From positions 814,654 to 878,653 of the forward strand of contig NW_022985444.1 of the NCBI RefSeq assembly GCF_010093595.1: DNA of 64,000 bases, given 5' to 3'. This DNA is from Mytilinidion resinicola (Eukaryota; Ascomycota; Dothideomycetes; Mytilinidiales; Mytilinidiaceae). How positions within the stretch are numbered: position 1 is the first letter of the stretch; each line of letters starts with the position of its first letter. The translations under genes were made by a program, and so were the position numbers. Shown in pieces: positions 1-12,436 of this stretch. The notes beneath the pieces are model-generated. The model worked only from the letters and a program-made list of their open reading frames with translations. It had not been told where the DNA came from and did not search any database.

Positions 1-2610
1 ACTATTTAGATTAGCTAACGCTTCTAGCATGTTCTAATACTACGTAAACAACGTGCTCCGCCTGTACCTAGACGTATTCTATACTATATATATTAACAAT
101 ATTCTAATATATAGCAAAAACTTTAAAAACTACTAGTATTATATAAAGCTAGTCCTAGAAGTAATAGAAGCCGCCGGCCTATAACTAAATATTAATAAGT
201 GCGAATTCTATTAGAATAAGGTTACCTACCTAGGGTATATAATATTAACCGGCGGAATTAGTATAAACCCGAATAAGATTAAGAATATCTATAACTAGGA
301 AGTCCTCTATAATATTAAGGATATATAAGCCTTTATTAGATTTATAAACTTCTACTAATAATTTATTAATAATTTCTCTGGCCTGGCCGCTCCCCTAATT
401 ACACTTATAAAAAAGAACGTTCTGTTCCGGTTTAATAAGTCCTGCTGTGCGGTATTTAAACAACTTAAGACAGTATTTACCACCGCCCTAATCCTCTATT
501 ATTTCAACCCTAAACTGCCGATTATTATTAAGGCTAATTTGTCCGACTATATAAACGCTAGAGTGCTCTTGCAAATAGATAAATAAGGAATACTCTAACC
601 TGTAGCCTACTTCTTAAAATAATTAAGTTCTGCTAAATATAACTATAAAATCTATAATAAGGAACTCCTAGCAATTATCTAATACTTTAAACAGTGGCGG
701 CCTAAACTAAAAGGCGTAGTATTCCTAATTTAGGTTCTTAGCAACTATAAGAACCTACAGTACTTTATAACTATAAAGCAGTTAAGCTACTAATAGGCTT
801 ATTAGTCCGAATACCTGTCCTAATTCAACTTTTTAATTACCTACCAACCTGGTAAGTATAGTAAGAAGCCTAACGCCTTAACGCGTTGTACGCAAGATAC
901 GCCTGCGCAAGAAAAAGCTTAAGCAGCCTAAAATTAGATACTGCTCTATCCTAACCTGTTTATATAGTTAAATTTAATAAAAACTAACCGAATAATTTAG
1001 GAAATTATTAAGGATAAATACCTAAATAATAAGTTTATCTAGGAAGTCCTGGAGATATTATACTCCGGAGTATACCGCTCTAAGAAAATTACCCTAAGTA
1101 AATATAAAGAGCAAGATAGCAAGCTTTACTTCTGTAACTAAATAGCAATTCCTAATAATAATAAACTAAAGATTAAACTGCTTCGTTACGTGCATAATTC
1201 CCCTATTAGCGGCTATCCTAGATATAGAAAGACTTTAGAAATCCTTTAAAAAGAATACTACTAGCCGTATATATTTAAAATAATTTGCTAATTTATAGTA
1301 TACTATTACACCTATTGCTGTATAAAGGCTTTAAAAGAAAAGTATAATAGCTTCCTAAAACCCCTGCCTGTTCTATAGTATTGCTAGTAAGATATTTCTA
1401 TTAACTTTATTATTAAACTACCTAAATCCGAAGGCTATACTAATATTATAGTTATAGTAGACCGCCTAAGCAAGTACTAATATATAATTCCCTATAGAAT
1501 AATTATAGCTAAGGCTATAGCTAACCTATTCTACTAATATATTTAGGTATATCACGGATTGCCTAATATATACGTATCCGATTAAGGATTGCAGTTTATC
1601 TCTGTATTTTAGGATAAACTTTATAAGCAACTACGTATTAAAGCCTAATTATTATTAGCCTTCTACCCGGAAACTAATAGCTAAATAGAGAAGGCTAATT
1701 TAATGCTAGAATAAGTCCTCCGCGCCTATATAAACTATAAGCAAGATAACTAGGTTACTTAGCTACTGTCTGCTTAGTTTAAGGCAAATAACACCTAATC
1801 TAAATTAATAATAGTAATACTATTTATTGCTATCTTAGGATAACACCTAAGAATAGGCTTTAAACCGCTATTAGGAACTCTGCGCCCTGCCTATTAAGCA
1901 CTGTAAGTACTTAAAGCTAATTAGATAGTTAATAAAATATTAGATATTAAGCAGTTTATCCGCAAAAAGATAACTTAGGCCTAAGCAATATAAGAAGAAT
2001 ACGCCAACCGAAAATATATAGGCGCACCGGCCTATAAAGTAGGTAATAAAGTCTAGTTAAATATACGGAATATCCGTATAAATTAACCCGCTAAAAAGCT
2101 TAATTAGAAGAACCTAGGAAAGTTCCTAATTATATAGATTATTTTTCCGTACGCCTATTAACTAGGCCTACCTAAATCTATAAAAATATATCCTGTCTTC
2201 TATATCTTATTACTCTGTCCTGCCGCTCTGTAAGCTAACTACCTGCCTAGCTAGAAGTTGCCCCTACCTAAACCTATTTAAGTTAAAAAAGAGACTAAAT
2301 AGTATATTAACTGTATTAAAGGTATACGCCTAAACCGGCGCCGAAAGCAATATAAGTACTTAGTCTAATAGACTGGATATAACAACCTGTTCTAGCAACC
2401 TGTTAACAACCTAAAAGACACTACTACTACGGCTAATTATTATTGCTGCCACCCCGAAGCTTACAATCCTGCGTCCGATAAGCCCCGTCCTGCTGGACCC
2501 TAAAACCTTAATTAAGATTTAATTTACAGCCCTACTCCCGATAAATAGCTGTATATATTATAAACAGCGCCTTCTACTCGCTAAGAGACTTAGGTTTAGA
2601 AGGGGGGTAC
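1..2610 (+). pseudogene. RIP-degraded Ty3/Gypsy pol, 3' part (element A1)
   Basis: The plus-strand frames, read through many TAG/TAA codons, give the order of a Gypsy pol. A reverse transcriptase block near 74-115 reads YINNILIYS, the RIP form of YIDDIL. RNase H follows, then an integrase zinc-finger start near 1,190 (HNSPISGY) and an integrase core near 1,561-1,595 (PNIYVSD*GLQF). The gag and the 5' LTR lie left of the window. Asp-to-Asn changes and stops at Gln/Trp positions are what G-to-A and C-to-T changes at CpA/TpG would give. A purine tract at about 2,598-2,609 sits directly before the 3' LTR. No frame can be translated, so the copy is dead. The purine tract matches those of the elements at 6,294 and 16,521, so the three are related. 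Confidence 0.85.
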
Positions 2611-3020
2611 TATTACAGTATCGACCGCGACACCCTACCTACCGAAATTCTGCCGCAGATTGCTACAACTCCAGCAATCTGCACCGGCCTACTACTGTTA
2701 GCCGGCCTCCTGCCCTGCCTACCCTGCTCTGCTCCCGTCTCGCTTCCGCTTCCTATCCTGTCCCGCTCCAGCCACCTACCGGCTGCCCCCTTTTCCTATT
2801 ACCTAATCTGGTAAGGACCTCGCGTACACGCGTGCCACGCGCCGAAACGGCATAGAGGCCGTACGCCACGCGCTCGGCCACGCCCTTATATCCGGTGGCC
2901 TGTCTCCCGTCTTCCTGTTCCTTACACAACGTCTTAATTCTCCACATAGCATTATACATAGCACCTAATCAACGCTCCTTTTTAAGCCCTCGACCTCTCG
3001 CGTGTAGCGCTATTGTAACA
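2611..3020 (+). repeat. 3' LTR of Gypsy element A1 (410 bp)
   Basis: It starts with TATTACAGTATCG (TG changed to TA by RIP) after the purine tract and ends with CGCTATTGTAACA, so the ends form a short inverted repeat. It is far less mutated than the pol beside it: CpA and CpC-rich stretches survive between about 2,640 and 2,960. A 40-bp block near 2,920-2,970 is shared with the LTRs at 6,294 and 16,521. The small open frame at 2,753-2,959 on the minus strand is an accident of this GC-rich LTR. The flanking five bases (3,021-3,025, GGCTA) would be the target duplication, but its partner is outside the window. Confidence 0.75.
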
Positions 3021-4199
3021 GGCTAGGTATATAACAACCGGCTATTCCTTTTAGACTATTTAAAGATATACTTAATCCTGCTATTATTAAGTATTAATAA
3101 GGCCGCCCTTTTATTAAAAGGAGCGGCTACTATATATATAATAATACCTAGAGAAATATATTACAGTTTAAGGTTGCTATAGGTATAGGTTTAGCGGCTT
3201 AGTATAGAGGTAAACAGGACGGATAATAAGGTATAGCTCTATAACACCTGCCCGCTTTTCTATAGCAAAATCCGGCTATTCCTATTTATTAGAATACCCT
3301 TTAGTTAACAGCTACACCTACTAGAACTAGTATTAATATTTCTTAAATTAATCCCGCCCTTTTTAAGCCTACGGCAGCACCTATAACAGCGTATATAACA
3401 GCACCTATAATAGCGTATATAGTAGTATATATAGCAGCGTATATAGTAGTATATATAGCAGTATATATAGCAGCGTATATAGCAGCGTATATAGCTGCAC
3501 CTGCAGCTAAAAAGCGCGGCCGGCCGCCTAGTGCAAAGGATAAAGTACTATAGAAAAAGGCAGGAGCTTAAAGGTAAAACAGTGCTTAGCCTTAACCTTA
3601 TATAGAATAAAAGGATAACTATATAAATATCCTATAATAGATTATAGCTCTATAAGTATATCTAGAAGGGTTTTAGTATCTAGCAGGTGTTAAAAGGGGC
3701 ACTGCTAAGTTATTAAGCCGGCCGCTAAGCTATAGGAATATTATAGCGCCTGCAGAGTATAACTATAAAAAGGAGGCTAAGAAGTATATAGATTAGTATA
3801 TAGAGTAGGTGCAGGTAGTAATATAGAAGGGCTAAGCTTAATATAAAGGAGCTATAATAAAGTAAAGTTTTAATAGGTTTAGTATACTTATAGGTATATA
3901 GGTACTTCTAGAATAGAACTTCTATTTTATACTTAGACTTAGGCTTATATATAAGGCTATATAAATCGGTATATATTTTTTCCAATTTATATAGCTATAT
4001 ATATAGCTGTATATAAGGCTATATAGCCTCGCGTATAGTATTATATATAAATAGACGTATAGGTAAATACCTAGAGAAAGCTCTATATTAATCCGAGCTA
4101 ATTAGAAGGTAGTAAAGCAATAGAAGGGGGAAAAGGTGTACAATTAGTAAAAAAGAGGTGTATAATAAGTAAAAAGGAAGTGTGCGATTAGTAGCCCCC
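3021..4199 (+). mobile_element. 3' end of a second MULE copy, plus strand (left arm of palindrome)
   Basis: This stretch is the reverse complement of 4,208-5,343 with mostly C/T and G/A differences. It carries the AT-hook frame AAKKRGRPPSAKDK near 3,505-3,545 and ends in the same terminal repeat, GTGCGATTAGTAGCCCCC, at 4,199. It is the C-terminal coding end plus terminus of a MULE lying opposite to the one on its right. It starts exactly where the LTR of element A1 ends, so that element most likely landed inside this MULE and the rest lies off the left edge. Confidence 0.7.
3378..3510 (+). repeat. Short tandem repeat, (G)TATATAGCAGC-like units
   Basis: About ten degenerate units of 10-12 bp (GTATATAGCAGC, GTATATAGTAGT and similar) stand in front of the AT-hook coding part of the MULE arm. 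In frame they would encode an Ala/Tyr/Ile-rich linker. The mirror array in the other arm is at about 4,860-4,995 with a different unit count, which partly explains why the two arms differ in length. Confidence 0.7.
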
Positions 4200-4859
4200 T
4201 TAATTAAAGGGGCTACTAATTGCATACTTTCTTCCCCCTCTATCGCTTCACCACCTTCTAATTAGCTCGGATTAACGCAGAGCTTTTTCCGGGTATTTAC
4301 CTATACGTCTATCTATATATAATACTATATATAAGGCCGTACAGCCTTATATACGGCTATATATATAGCTATATAAATTAGAAAAAATATATACTAATTT
4401 ATATAGCCTTATATATAAGCCTAAGTCTAAGTATAGAATAGAAGTTCTATTCTAGAAGTGCCTATATACCTATAAGTATACTAAACCTATTAAAACTTTA
4501 CCTTATTATAGCTTTTTTATATTAAGCTTAGCTCCTTTATATTACTACCTGCACCTACTCTATATACTAATTTATATACTTTTTAGCCTTCTTTTTATAG
4601 TTATACTCTACAGGCGCTATAATATTCCTATAGCTTAGCAGCCGGCTTAATAACTTAGTAGTGCCCCTTTTAACACCTGCTAAACGCTAAAACCCTTCTA
4701 GACGTGCTTATAGAGCTATAATCTATTATAGAATATCTATATAGTTATCCTTTTATTCTATATAAGGTTAAGGCTAAGCACTATCTTACCTTTAAGCTCC
4801 TACCTTTTTCTATAGTACCTTATCCTTTATACTAGGCAGCCGGCCGCGCTTTTTAGCTG

Positions 4860-6288
4860 CAGGTACAGCTATATACGCTGCTATATACGCTGCTATATAC
4901 GCTGCTATATACGCTACTATATGCGCTGCTATATGCGCTGCCGTATACGCTGTTATAGGTGCTGCCGTATACGCTGTTATAGGTGCTGCCGTAGGCTTAA
5001 AAAGGGCGGGATTAATTTAAGAAATATTAATACTAGTTCTAGTAGGTGTAGCCGTTAACTAAGGGGCATTCTAACGGATAGAAATAGCCGGATTTTGCTA
5101 TAAAGAAGCGGGCAGGTGTTATAGAGCTATACCTTATTATCCGTCCTGTTTACCTCCACGCCGAGCCGCTAAACCTATACCTATAGCAACCTTAAACTGT
5201 AATATATTTCTCTAGGTATTATTATATATATAGTAGCCGCTCCTTTTAATAGAAGGGCGGCCTTATTAACGCTTAATAATAGTAGGATTAAGTATATCTT
5301 TAAATAGTCTAAAAAGAATAGCCGGTTATTATATACCTGGCTAAATAAACTACTAATAGTAATCTATTTCTTCCGGTTATATATAGAGCACCGGGTCTAG
5401 AAAAGTAGTAGTAAGCGCTTAGTATAGATATTTATAAAGCTTATAAGCGTATAGTATACTATAGATTAATATAAATATATAAGTATAGTTGTTTAGGTTA
5501 TATTTATTTAATTTTGCCTGCTTAAGTTGCTTCTTAAGAAGAGCAAGCGCCTGCAGTATAACCTTTTAATATAGATTACAGAATTTAGCCTCTTTAATAT
5601 AATGCGGAGTATAAGTATAAAACCTAGCTACCTAGTTCTTATACTTAGACTTTATATTAAAAATAAGGTTCTAGATATTAAGAAAAATATTAAATAAATA
5701 GCTAGTTAACACCTAGAGGAATCCCTTAAGCAGGCTATATACGCCTTTATTCTGTAATATAACACTATAAAAACTCGGTTAGCAACCTAGATTTATATCT
5801 GCTCGACCTAAATCTTAACACTAAAATATATAAATTTAAAGCCTAAATTTTATAAGGGGTTTACTAGCATACAGGACAACTAGCGCTAAAAAGGGCAAGA
5901 ATAGAGCTTAAATATTAATTAAGAAATAGAATATAAGCAGATACTTATATAGTTCTAAAATACCGAGCTGTTTAAGTATAGTAAGTTGCCTATTTCTATT
6001 TATATAGCTACTATTTTTCCTCTATATACTTTATAAGGCTAAGCCTCTTTTTATAGTTATTAAGTAGCTTATTCTAGGCCTTATTAAATTAATTAAAGAG
6101 TTCCAGCTTTATTATAGCAGTCTAATAGATAATAAATTTACTCTTTTTCTTTTCCTGCCTTTTTTCCTTAGCCGCCTTCTACTCTTCTGTGTTATTTTCT
6201 ATTAGCGTATTAGTATAGCCTATAGGAAATATTAGTTTATCCTTATATACCTTAGCTAGCTTAGTATTAATATTTTTTTTAATATACT
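4860..6288 (-). pseudogene. MULE transposase, C-terminal half, RIP-degraded
   Basis: Read on the minus strand from 6,288 leftward, the frame resumes what the catalytic piece at 12,072-12,431 begins. It includes YIEEKWLLYK and a QYLSS-like segment typical of the region after the DDE domain, then the linker and AT-hook KKRGRLPS near 4,840-4,870. Stops are at Gln/Trp codons. The Gypsy element starting at 6,294 separates it from the catalytic core. The identification rests on order and continuity with the better-marked catalytic piece; the C-terminal half is poorly conserved and weak on its own. Confidence 0.55.
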
Positions 6289-6293
6289 ATATA

Positions 6294-6639
6294 TATTATA
6301 GTAGTACTATAAGCAGAAGTTTAAGAGCTTAGAAGGAAGCTTTAATTAGATGCTAAATACGTTACTACGTGGGGAATTAAGACGTTGTGTAAGGAACAGG
6401 AAATCGAGAGCGCCGGCGGAGAAGATATGCCGGCGGAACGTGCGTATAGTATAAGCTTGCGAGCTCCGTGCGAGATTAGGTAACAACGCTACGTAATCTA
6501 GTCTATAACCTAGACTACAACCTAGACTAGGTCACGTGATCTAGGCTACGTTCTAGGATATAATCTAGACTAGGAGCTAGACTAGACACGTAATCGGCGA
6601 ATTATAGTAGGTAAGGTATTACAGGTAGTTACTATAACA
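6294..6639 (-). repeat. 3' LTR of element A2 (346 bp)
   Basis: It aligns end to end with 11,721-12,066, the differences being mainly transitions. It contains an array of CTAGACTAGG-like motifs in both orientations (about 6,497-6,592) that is absent from the 261-bp LTRs of the related element at 16,521. Confidence 0.85.
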
Positions 6640-6659
6640 GTACCCCTCTCCTAAACCTA

Positions 6660-9600
6660 AGTTTCTTAGGCGTTAAAGTCGTGTTATATAGCCCTAGGGT
6701 AGTTGGCAGAAGCCTTCTATGCAGGGCCCTTATAATCGTATAATTATATATTAGGTGGCTCGGGTATATTAGGGTGCCGGCGATAATAATTAGCGGCAGC
6801 TGTTGTATTTTTAAGCTCTAAAGCAGGCTCCTAGGATAACTTATTATAGCCAGTCTATTTAATAAGGTATTCGTGTTGCTTCCGGCGTTAGTTAAAGCGG
6901 AGGTCTTTAATGCGGTTAATATAGTACTCCGGTTCGCTATTAACCTTAACAGGTTTAGGAGAAGAGTTTTCTTAGCCAGGAAGGTAATCCGAGGACGGGG
7001 CGGCAGGCTATAGAAGGGAGACGTGGAAGATAGGGTAGATCTTTATTATATTAGGCAGGCCCAATCGATAGGTATATAGTGAAACTACTTATATAATTAG
7101 AAACTTTCTAAGGTTCTTCTAGTTAAGCTTCTTAGACTTTCGTTTTATACGGATATTTCGGGCGTCTAGCCAGACTTCATCGCCAACGCGGTAGGACAGT
7201 GCACCGGTGCGCCGACGGTTAGCAAACTCTTCCTATATTGCTTATGCCCAAGTTATCTCTTTACAGATAAATTGTTTAATATTAGTTATCTTATTAATTA
7301 TCTAGTTAGCCTCGCGGGCTTACAGCGTTTAATAGAAAGGGCGCTGTATTCCTGTAAAGGGTTTAAAGCCTATTTAAGGGTTCTATTCTATAATAGCAAT
7401 AAACAGTGTTACTGTAGTTAATTCGGATCTTATATTATTTACTTTAAATTAAGCCGACGGCAGCCAGGTTACCTAGTTATCTTGCTGGTAATTTGTATAG
7501 GCCCGGAGGACTTATTCTAGTATAGAATTTGCCTTCTCTGTCTAGCTATCCGTTTTGGGGTGGAAGGCTAATAATAGTCGGGCTTTAATTTATAGTTATC
7601 TATATAGTTTATCCTAAAACACGGAAATAAACTATAATCCTTAGTTAGAAACGCATATATTAGGAAGGCTATAGTGCACCTAAATATACCGGTAGAACAG
7701 GTTAGCAGTAGCTTAAGCTATAATTGTTTTATAAGAAATAATATATTAATACTTGCTTAGATAATCTACTATAACTATAATATTAGTGCAGCCTTTAGAT
7801 TTAGGTAGATCTATAATAAAATTAACTAAAATATCCTGCTAGCGGTGCAGCAGAACTAGTAGTAGCTTTAGGAAGCTGTTATACTTTTCTTTTAAAGCCT
7901 TTATATAGCAATAGGTGTAATAACAGGCTATATATTAGCGGATTATCTCGAATATCCGGGGCTAGTAGTATTCTCTCTAAAGGATTTTAAAGGTCTTTCC
8001 GCGCCCTAGATAGCTGCCTATAGGTAAATTATATATATACTAAAAAAGCTTAATCTTTAGTTTATTATAGTTAGGAATTATAAGGCGGTTACAGTAAAAT
8101 AGTTTATTATTACGGACTTTGCATTTGCTTAAGGTAATCTTCTTTAAACGTCGGGTTCTAGATTATATTAGCTCCAGGACTTCTTATATAAATTTATTAT
8201 TTAGGTACTCTTCCTTAATAATCTCTTAAATTATGTAATTAGTTTCTATAAGGTTTAACTTAGTAAATAACTTAGGGCGCAATAAGGTCTAGTTTCGGGC
8301 CGCTTAGGCTTCTTTCTGTACAGGTATATTCTATATACAGCGGGTTAAGGCGTTTAGCTTTTCTCTAAACTTACCAGGTTAATATATAATTATAAAGTTA
8401 AAGCAGGACAGGTACTCTACCTAATAGGCTTGCCGGTAGCTAAGCTGTTTTATAGTAGTAAAGTACTGCAGGTTTTTATAATTACTAAGGACCTAGATTA
8501 GAAGTATAGCACCTTCTAGCTTAGGGCGCTATTATTTAAAACATTGGATAATTGCTAGGAGTTCCTTATTATAAATTTTATAGTTATTTTTAGCTAGGTT
8601 TAGCTGCTTAGAAAAGTAGGCTACAGGTTATAGAACTCTATATTTATCTATCTATAATAGGATTCCGGCGTTTATATAGTTAGATAAGTTAGCTTTAAGA
8701 GTTATTGGTAGATCCGGGTTAAAGTAGCGGAGGATTAGGGCAGTTGTAAAAGCTATTTTAAGGCGTTTAAATGCTTCCTTACAGGTATTATTAAATTGGA
8801 ATTGCACGCCCTTTTTTATAAGGGTAATTAAGGGTGCAGCTAACCTAGAGAAATTGTTAATAAATTATTAGTAGAAGTTAGCAAATTCTATAAAGGCTTA
8901 TACGTCCTTTATATTATAAAGGGTCTTCTAGTTGCAGATATTATTAATTTTATTCGGGTTTATACTAATTCCGTCGGTTGTTATTATATACCCTAGGTAT
9001 ATAACACTGCTTTAGTGGAATTCGCATTTATTAATATTAAGTTATAGTCCTGCATCTTCTAAGGCCTTAAGAACTAGCCTTATATAGTGCTGGTGTTCCT
9101 TAAAGCTTTTACTATATATTAGGATATTATTAATATATGCGGTGCAGAATACGTCTAGGTATAGGCGGAGTATATTATTTATATAGTGCTGGAATATACT
9201 AGGGGCGTTAGCTAGTCTAAAGGGTATAACTAGGTATTTAAATAGGCTATATCGTGTCCGGAAGGCTGTTAGCTATTTATTTCCTTTTGCAATCTATAAG
9301 CAATTAAACGCCGAGATAATATTAAGCTTAGTATAGTACTTAGCCTTACTAAGTTAGGCTAGAGTTTCTTAGATTAGAGGAATTAGATAACAGTTCTTAA
9401 TAGTTACCGCGTTTAGCGCTCGGTAGTTAACGCAGAATTATAAACCTTTTCCTAGTTTCTTAATAAAGATAATAGGAGAGGCAACGGGCGATAAGCTGGC
9501 GTAAATAAACCCTTTCGCGAGGTTATTATTAAGGTACTTTCGGAGCACCTTTAGTTTATTCTAGGATATACTGTATAGCAGGCTAAATCTAGGTTACTTT

Positions 9601-11716
9601 CCTTCTTCTAGGATAATTTTATAATTATATATACAGTAATTAGGCAGCTTATTAGCCTTTTAGCAAAAGAAGTTCTTTAAAAACAGGTGGTATTCCACAG
9701 GAACCTTTATTGCTAGGTTAGTGTACTTCTTCTTAGCTAAGGCCTTATTAATATTAGTAATAGTAATAGTAAAGATTTTATAATCGGGTTATCGGGCTAA
9801 TTAGGTTAATATCTCTGCCTTAAGCAGATAGATATCTAGCTCTGCATCGGGTTCTATATTAGGTTCTAATTCTAATTTAGGTTTAGGTTTAGGTTCGGGT
9901 TTATTTAGCTGGCGGTTTATCTTAGGAAGCTAGTAGTTGTGTCGGTGTTATATACGCAGGCTCGACTGTTAAAAACGGAAGTGTTTAGTTATTAAGTAAG
10001 AGGCTTTACTATAAGCCTTCTAGCCAGGGTTCTTATTATTATTATATTAGAATATATTAGCAGGTTTATACAGGTAATAAGCCTGGCAATAGGAGGAGCG
10101 GAAGAGCAGCCGTTAGTTATTATAATTAATTCCAACGCGGTGCTTATACAGCTATAGCTGTCCTAGTATTAGGTTATATTTTCCAATCTTTAGTATATAG
10201 AGGCGGATCGGTTTTATATAGTTTAGGTGGCGGAGGGTTACACGTATAGAGTGCGTAATCCTTTCTTCTTTTAGTTATTTTCTGTTAAATCTAGTTAGGC
10301 GTAAAATAATTAGTAGCAGTTTAAGATAAAGGTTTTATACGCGCGCTAGAGATCTGTAAATATAACCTATACCTATAGCTCCGCTGTTAATTAGGGCTTA
10401 GGTATCTAGTTATATAGAACCTTACTGCAGGGAGAATAGGGTAAAAATCTATTATTTCTAGAAGTTAGCTATAGGTTCTTTAAACAGGTTTATAGAAATC
10501 CGGGGTTAGAATAGTCCCGGGAGGCGACTTAAGCCCGGGACCGGGCTTTTAATAGCTTCTTTATGCGGGACTAGCATCTTCCTTTAGAATAATTAGAGCT
10601 AGAGGACAAGTTTATAGATATAGATAAACGGCGGACAGGTAAAAATTAAGGAGGACTTATAGCTTATATATATATATAAGAGCTTACAGGCCTATCTAGG
10701 CTAGAGGATTGGACTTATAGCAGCGGTATAGAGCAGTTACAGGAGATATAGCTATACTTGCGGCACTTATAGCAGAGCCCCTTTCGGCGGTATTCCTTTT
10801 ATTTAGCAGATCCAACCGGCGCATAATTAGATGCGTCGATTTCTATTGCGTCTGGGTTCTTCCGAGTCGGGGCTTAATATCGGGAAGAGCGGTTAGTTAG
10901 AAGGAATTGAAGATTATTATTATATGCTAAGATAAGGTTGGCGTAGCTATTTAAGTTGTCCGGGATAGCAACGCTAACTATAGCTTAACAGAGTTTATTA
11001 GAGAGTAAATGCCGGAGTTGGGTTATTAGGCCAATTTTATTTAAACCTGTATTAGCTATAAGGCGTTAGAATTTGGCAAAGTATAATATAAAACTCCGCT
11101 TTTCTTATTTTAATAAATATAACCTGCTTAGAGCTATAAGTTTCTTATTTAGGTTGCTGTATATAGCCTGTAGGAATTAGATAAGTAGCTTAATAGTATA
11201 TATATCTTAATCTATTAAAGGAGCCACTAATATTAACAGGTTGCGTTTAAGTTAAAAATAGGTATAGAGCAGCCGGGCTTATTTAGTAGGGTATTAGTCT
11301 GCATTCTATTTTAGTTTATACTAGAGTTTCTAGATAAAAATAGGGAGATCCTTGCGGCGTCTATTAAATATTAGAGGGTTAGGTAGGCGGTCGGATTTTA
11401 TAGTACACGTATTAGGACGCGTTGGAAAGGTATTAAAGGAAGGAGGGGGCGTGACCTTAATAGTTAGCGTCCGTGTATAGTTTATAGGAGCAACAGGCTT
11501 TAAGCTATTATTTAATTTATAACAGTGTTCCCGAATTGTTGAAATTTCCTTTTATAACGCTGCTATCTCTTTTATAAAGGCAGATTATTAGTTTTATAGG
11601 GCTCCTGCGAATAAGGATTATACTGCGGCAAGCTGTTCCTTTATAGAGGTAACCAGCTCTAGAAATATAGCGGTTAGGTCGTTCGGGGTTATTATAAGGG
11701 TAAAGGTTAACATAAT
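6660..11716 (-). pseudogene. Gag-pol of Gypsy element A2, RIP-degraded
   Basis: On the minus strand the Gag region (about 10,600-11,716) has a zinc knuckle near 10,720-10,790, CYKCRKYSYISCNC, whose His is now Tyr. The reverse transcriptase at about 9,115-9,290 contains [10 protein letters not shown] and [11 protein letters not shown], the mutated YIDDIL box. RNase H and integrase follow to the left, and the integrase C-terminal part lies near 7,100-7,220. Start and stop cannot be placed because of the stop density. Gag may start with the ATG near 11,712, a few bases from the LTR, which leaves little room for a usual primer-binding site. Confidence 0.85.
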
Positions 11717-11720
11717 ATAA

Positions 11721-12066
11721 TATTACGGTGGTGCTATAAGCAGGAGTTTAAGAGCTTAGGAGGAAGCTTTAATTAGATGCTAAATACGTTACTATATAGG
11801 GAATTAAGACGTTATATAAGGAATAGGAAATCGAGAGCGCCGGCGGAGAAGATATGCCGGCGGAACGTGTGTATAGCATAAGCTCGCGAGCTCCATGCGA
11901 GATTAGGTAACAACGCTACGTAATCTAGTCTATAACCTAGACTACAACCTAGACTAGGTCACGTAATCTAGGCTACGTTCTAGGATATAATCTAGACTAG
12001 GAGCTAGACTAGACACGTAATCGGCGAATTATAGTAGGTAAAGTATTACAGGTGGTTACCGTAACA
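11721..12066 (-). repeat. 5' LTR of element A2 (346 bp)
   Basis: Partner of 6,294-6,639. It begins on the minus strand with TGTTACGGTAACCACCTG at 12,066 and ends near TATTACGG at 11,721. The same CTAGACTAG motif array occupies about 11,923-12,018. Confidence 0.85.
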
Positions 12067-12071
12067 ATATA

Positions 12072-12431
12072 TATAAAAAGCGCAGGACAGTAGGCTACTA
12101 TTAATATAGTGCGTTTTTTAGAGCTTATTCCTTATCTATTAGGAAAATACGTAGTATAATAGAATAGTATTAAAAGAGCTTAAAAAGCTGCTATACTGCC
12201 TAGTTATAGTTTACCTTCTTTTTTCTTAGAATAAAATAATAGCCAATTTTAAAGTTATTATATATATATATAACACTAGTTATATATAAAAATAGTATAC
12301 TAAATCTATTAGTTTTATAGGTGTAGTCTAATAGTATAATATTATAGTTAGACTATAAAATCTTAATAGAATCTAGATAAGTAAAGAAAAGGTAATTAAT
12401 CTAGTTTTTCTAGTCCTTTATATAGCTATAT
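12072..12431 (-). pseudogene. MULE transposase, catalytic-domain piece, RIP-degraded
   Basis: One minus-strand frame near 12,320 reads LDYTYKTNRFSILFLYITSV. This corresponds to the LDCTYKTNRF.MPLL block that surrounds the first catalytic Asp of MULE transposases, with Cys now Tyr. Further on, the frame gives an FKI..YF..EKKEG..-like stretch, matching the segment between the first and second catalytic Asp. The piece lies between the Gypsy element at 12,066 and the solo LTR at 12,437, both of which split the gene. Confidence 0.75.
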
Positions 12432-12436
12432 ATATA

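Larger units (their letters stand above)
6294..12066 (-). mobile_element. Ty3/Gypsy LTR retrotransposon, complete, minus strand (element A2)
   Basis: Two 346-bp LTRs (6,294-6,639 and 11,721-12,066) enclose a 5.1-kb interior. Both LTRs keep the inverted ends TGTTAC/GTAACA in RIP-altered form. ATATA stands at 6,289-6,293 and again at 12,067-12,071, as expected for a 5-bp target duplication, though an AT-only match is weak evidence. A purine tract (AGGAGAGGGGTAC on the minus strand) lies next to the left LTR, fixing the orientation. It is inserted in the MULE transposase. Confidence 0.85.

Noticed and set aside
2753..2959. 68-codon minus-strand open frame
   Set aside because: It lies wholly inside the GC-rich LTR of element A1 and has no domain; the LTR explains it.
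6287..6293. ATATA target duplications taken alone as proof of insertion
   Set aside because: AT-only five-mers match by chance in such DNA; they are used only as support for borders set by equal-length LTRs and conserved termini.
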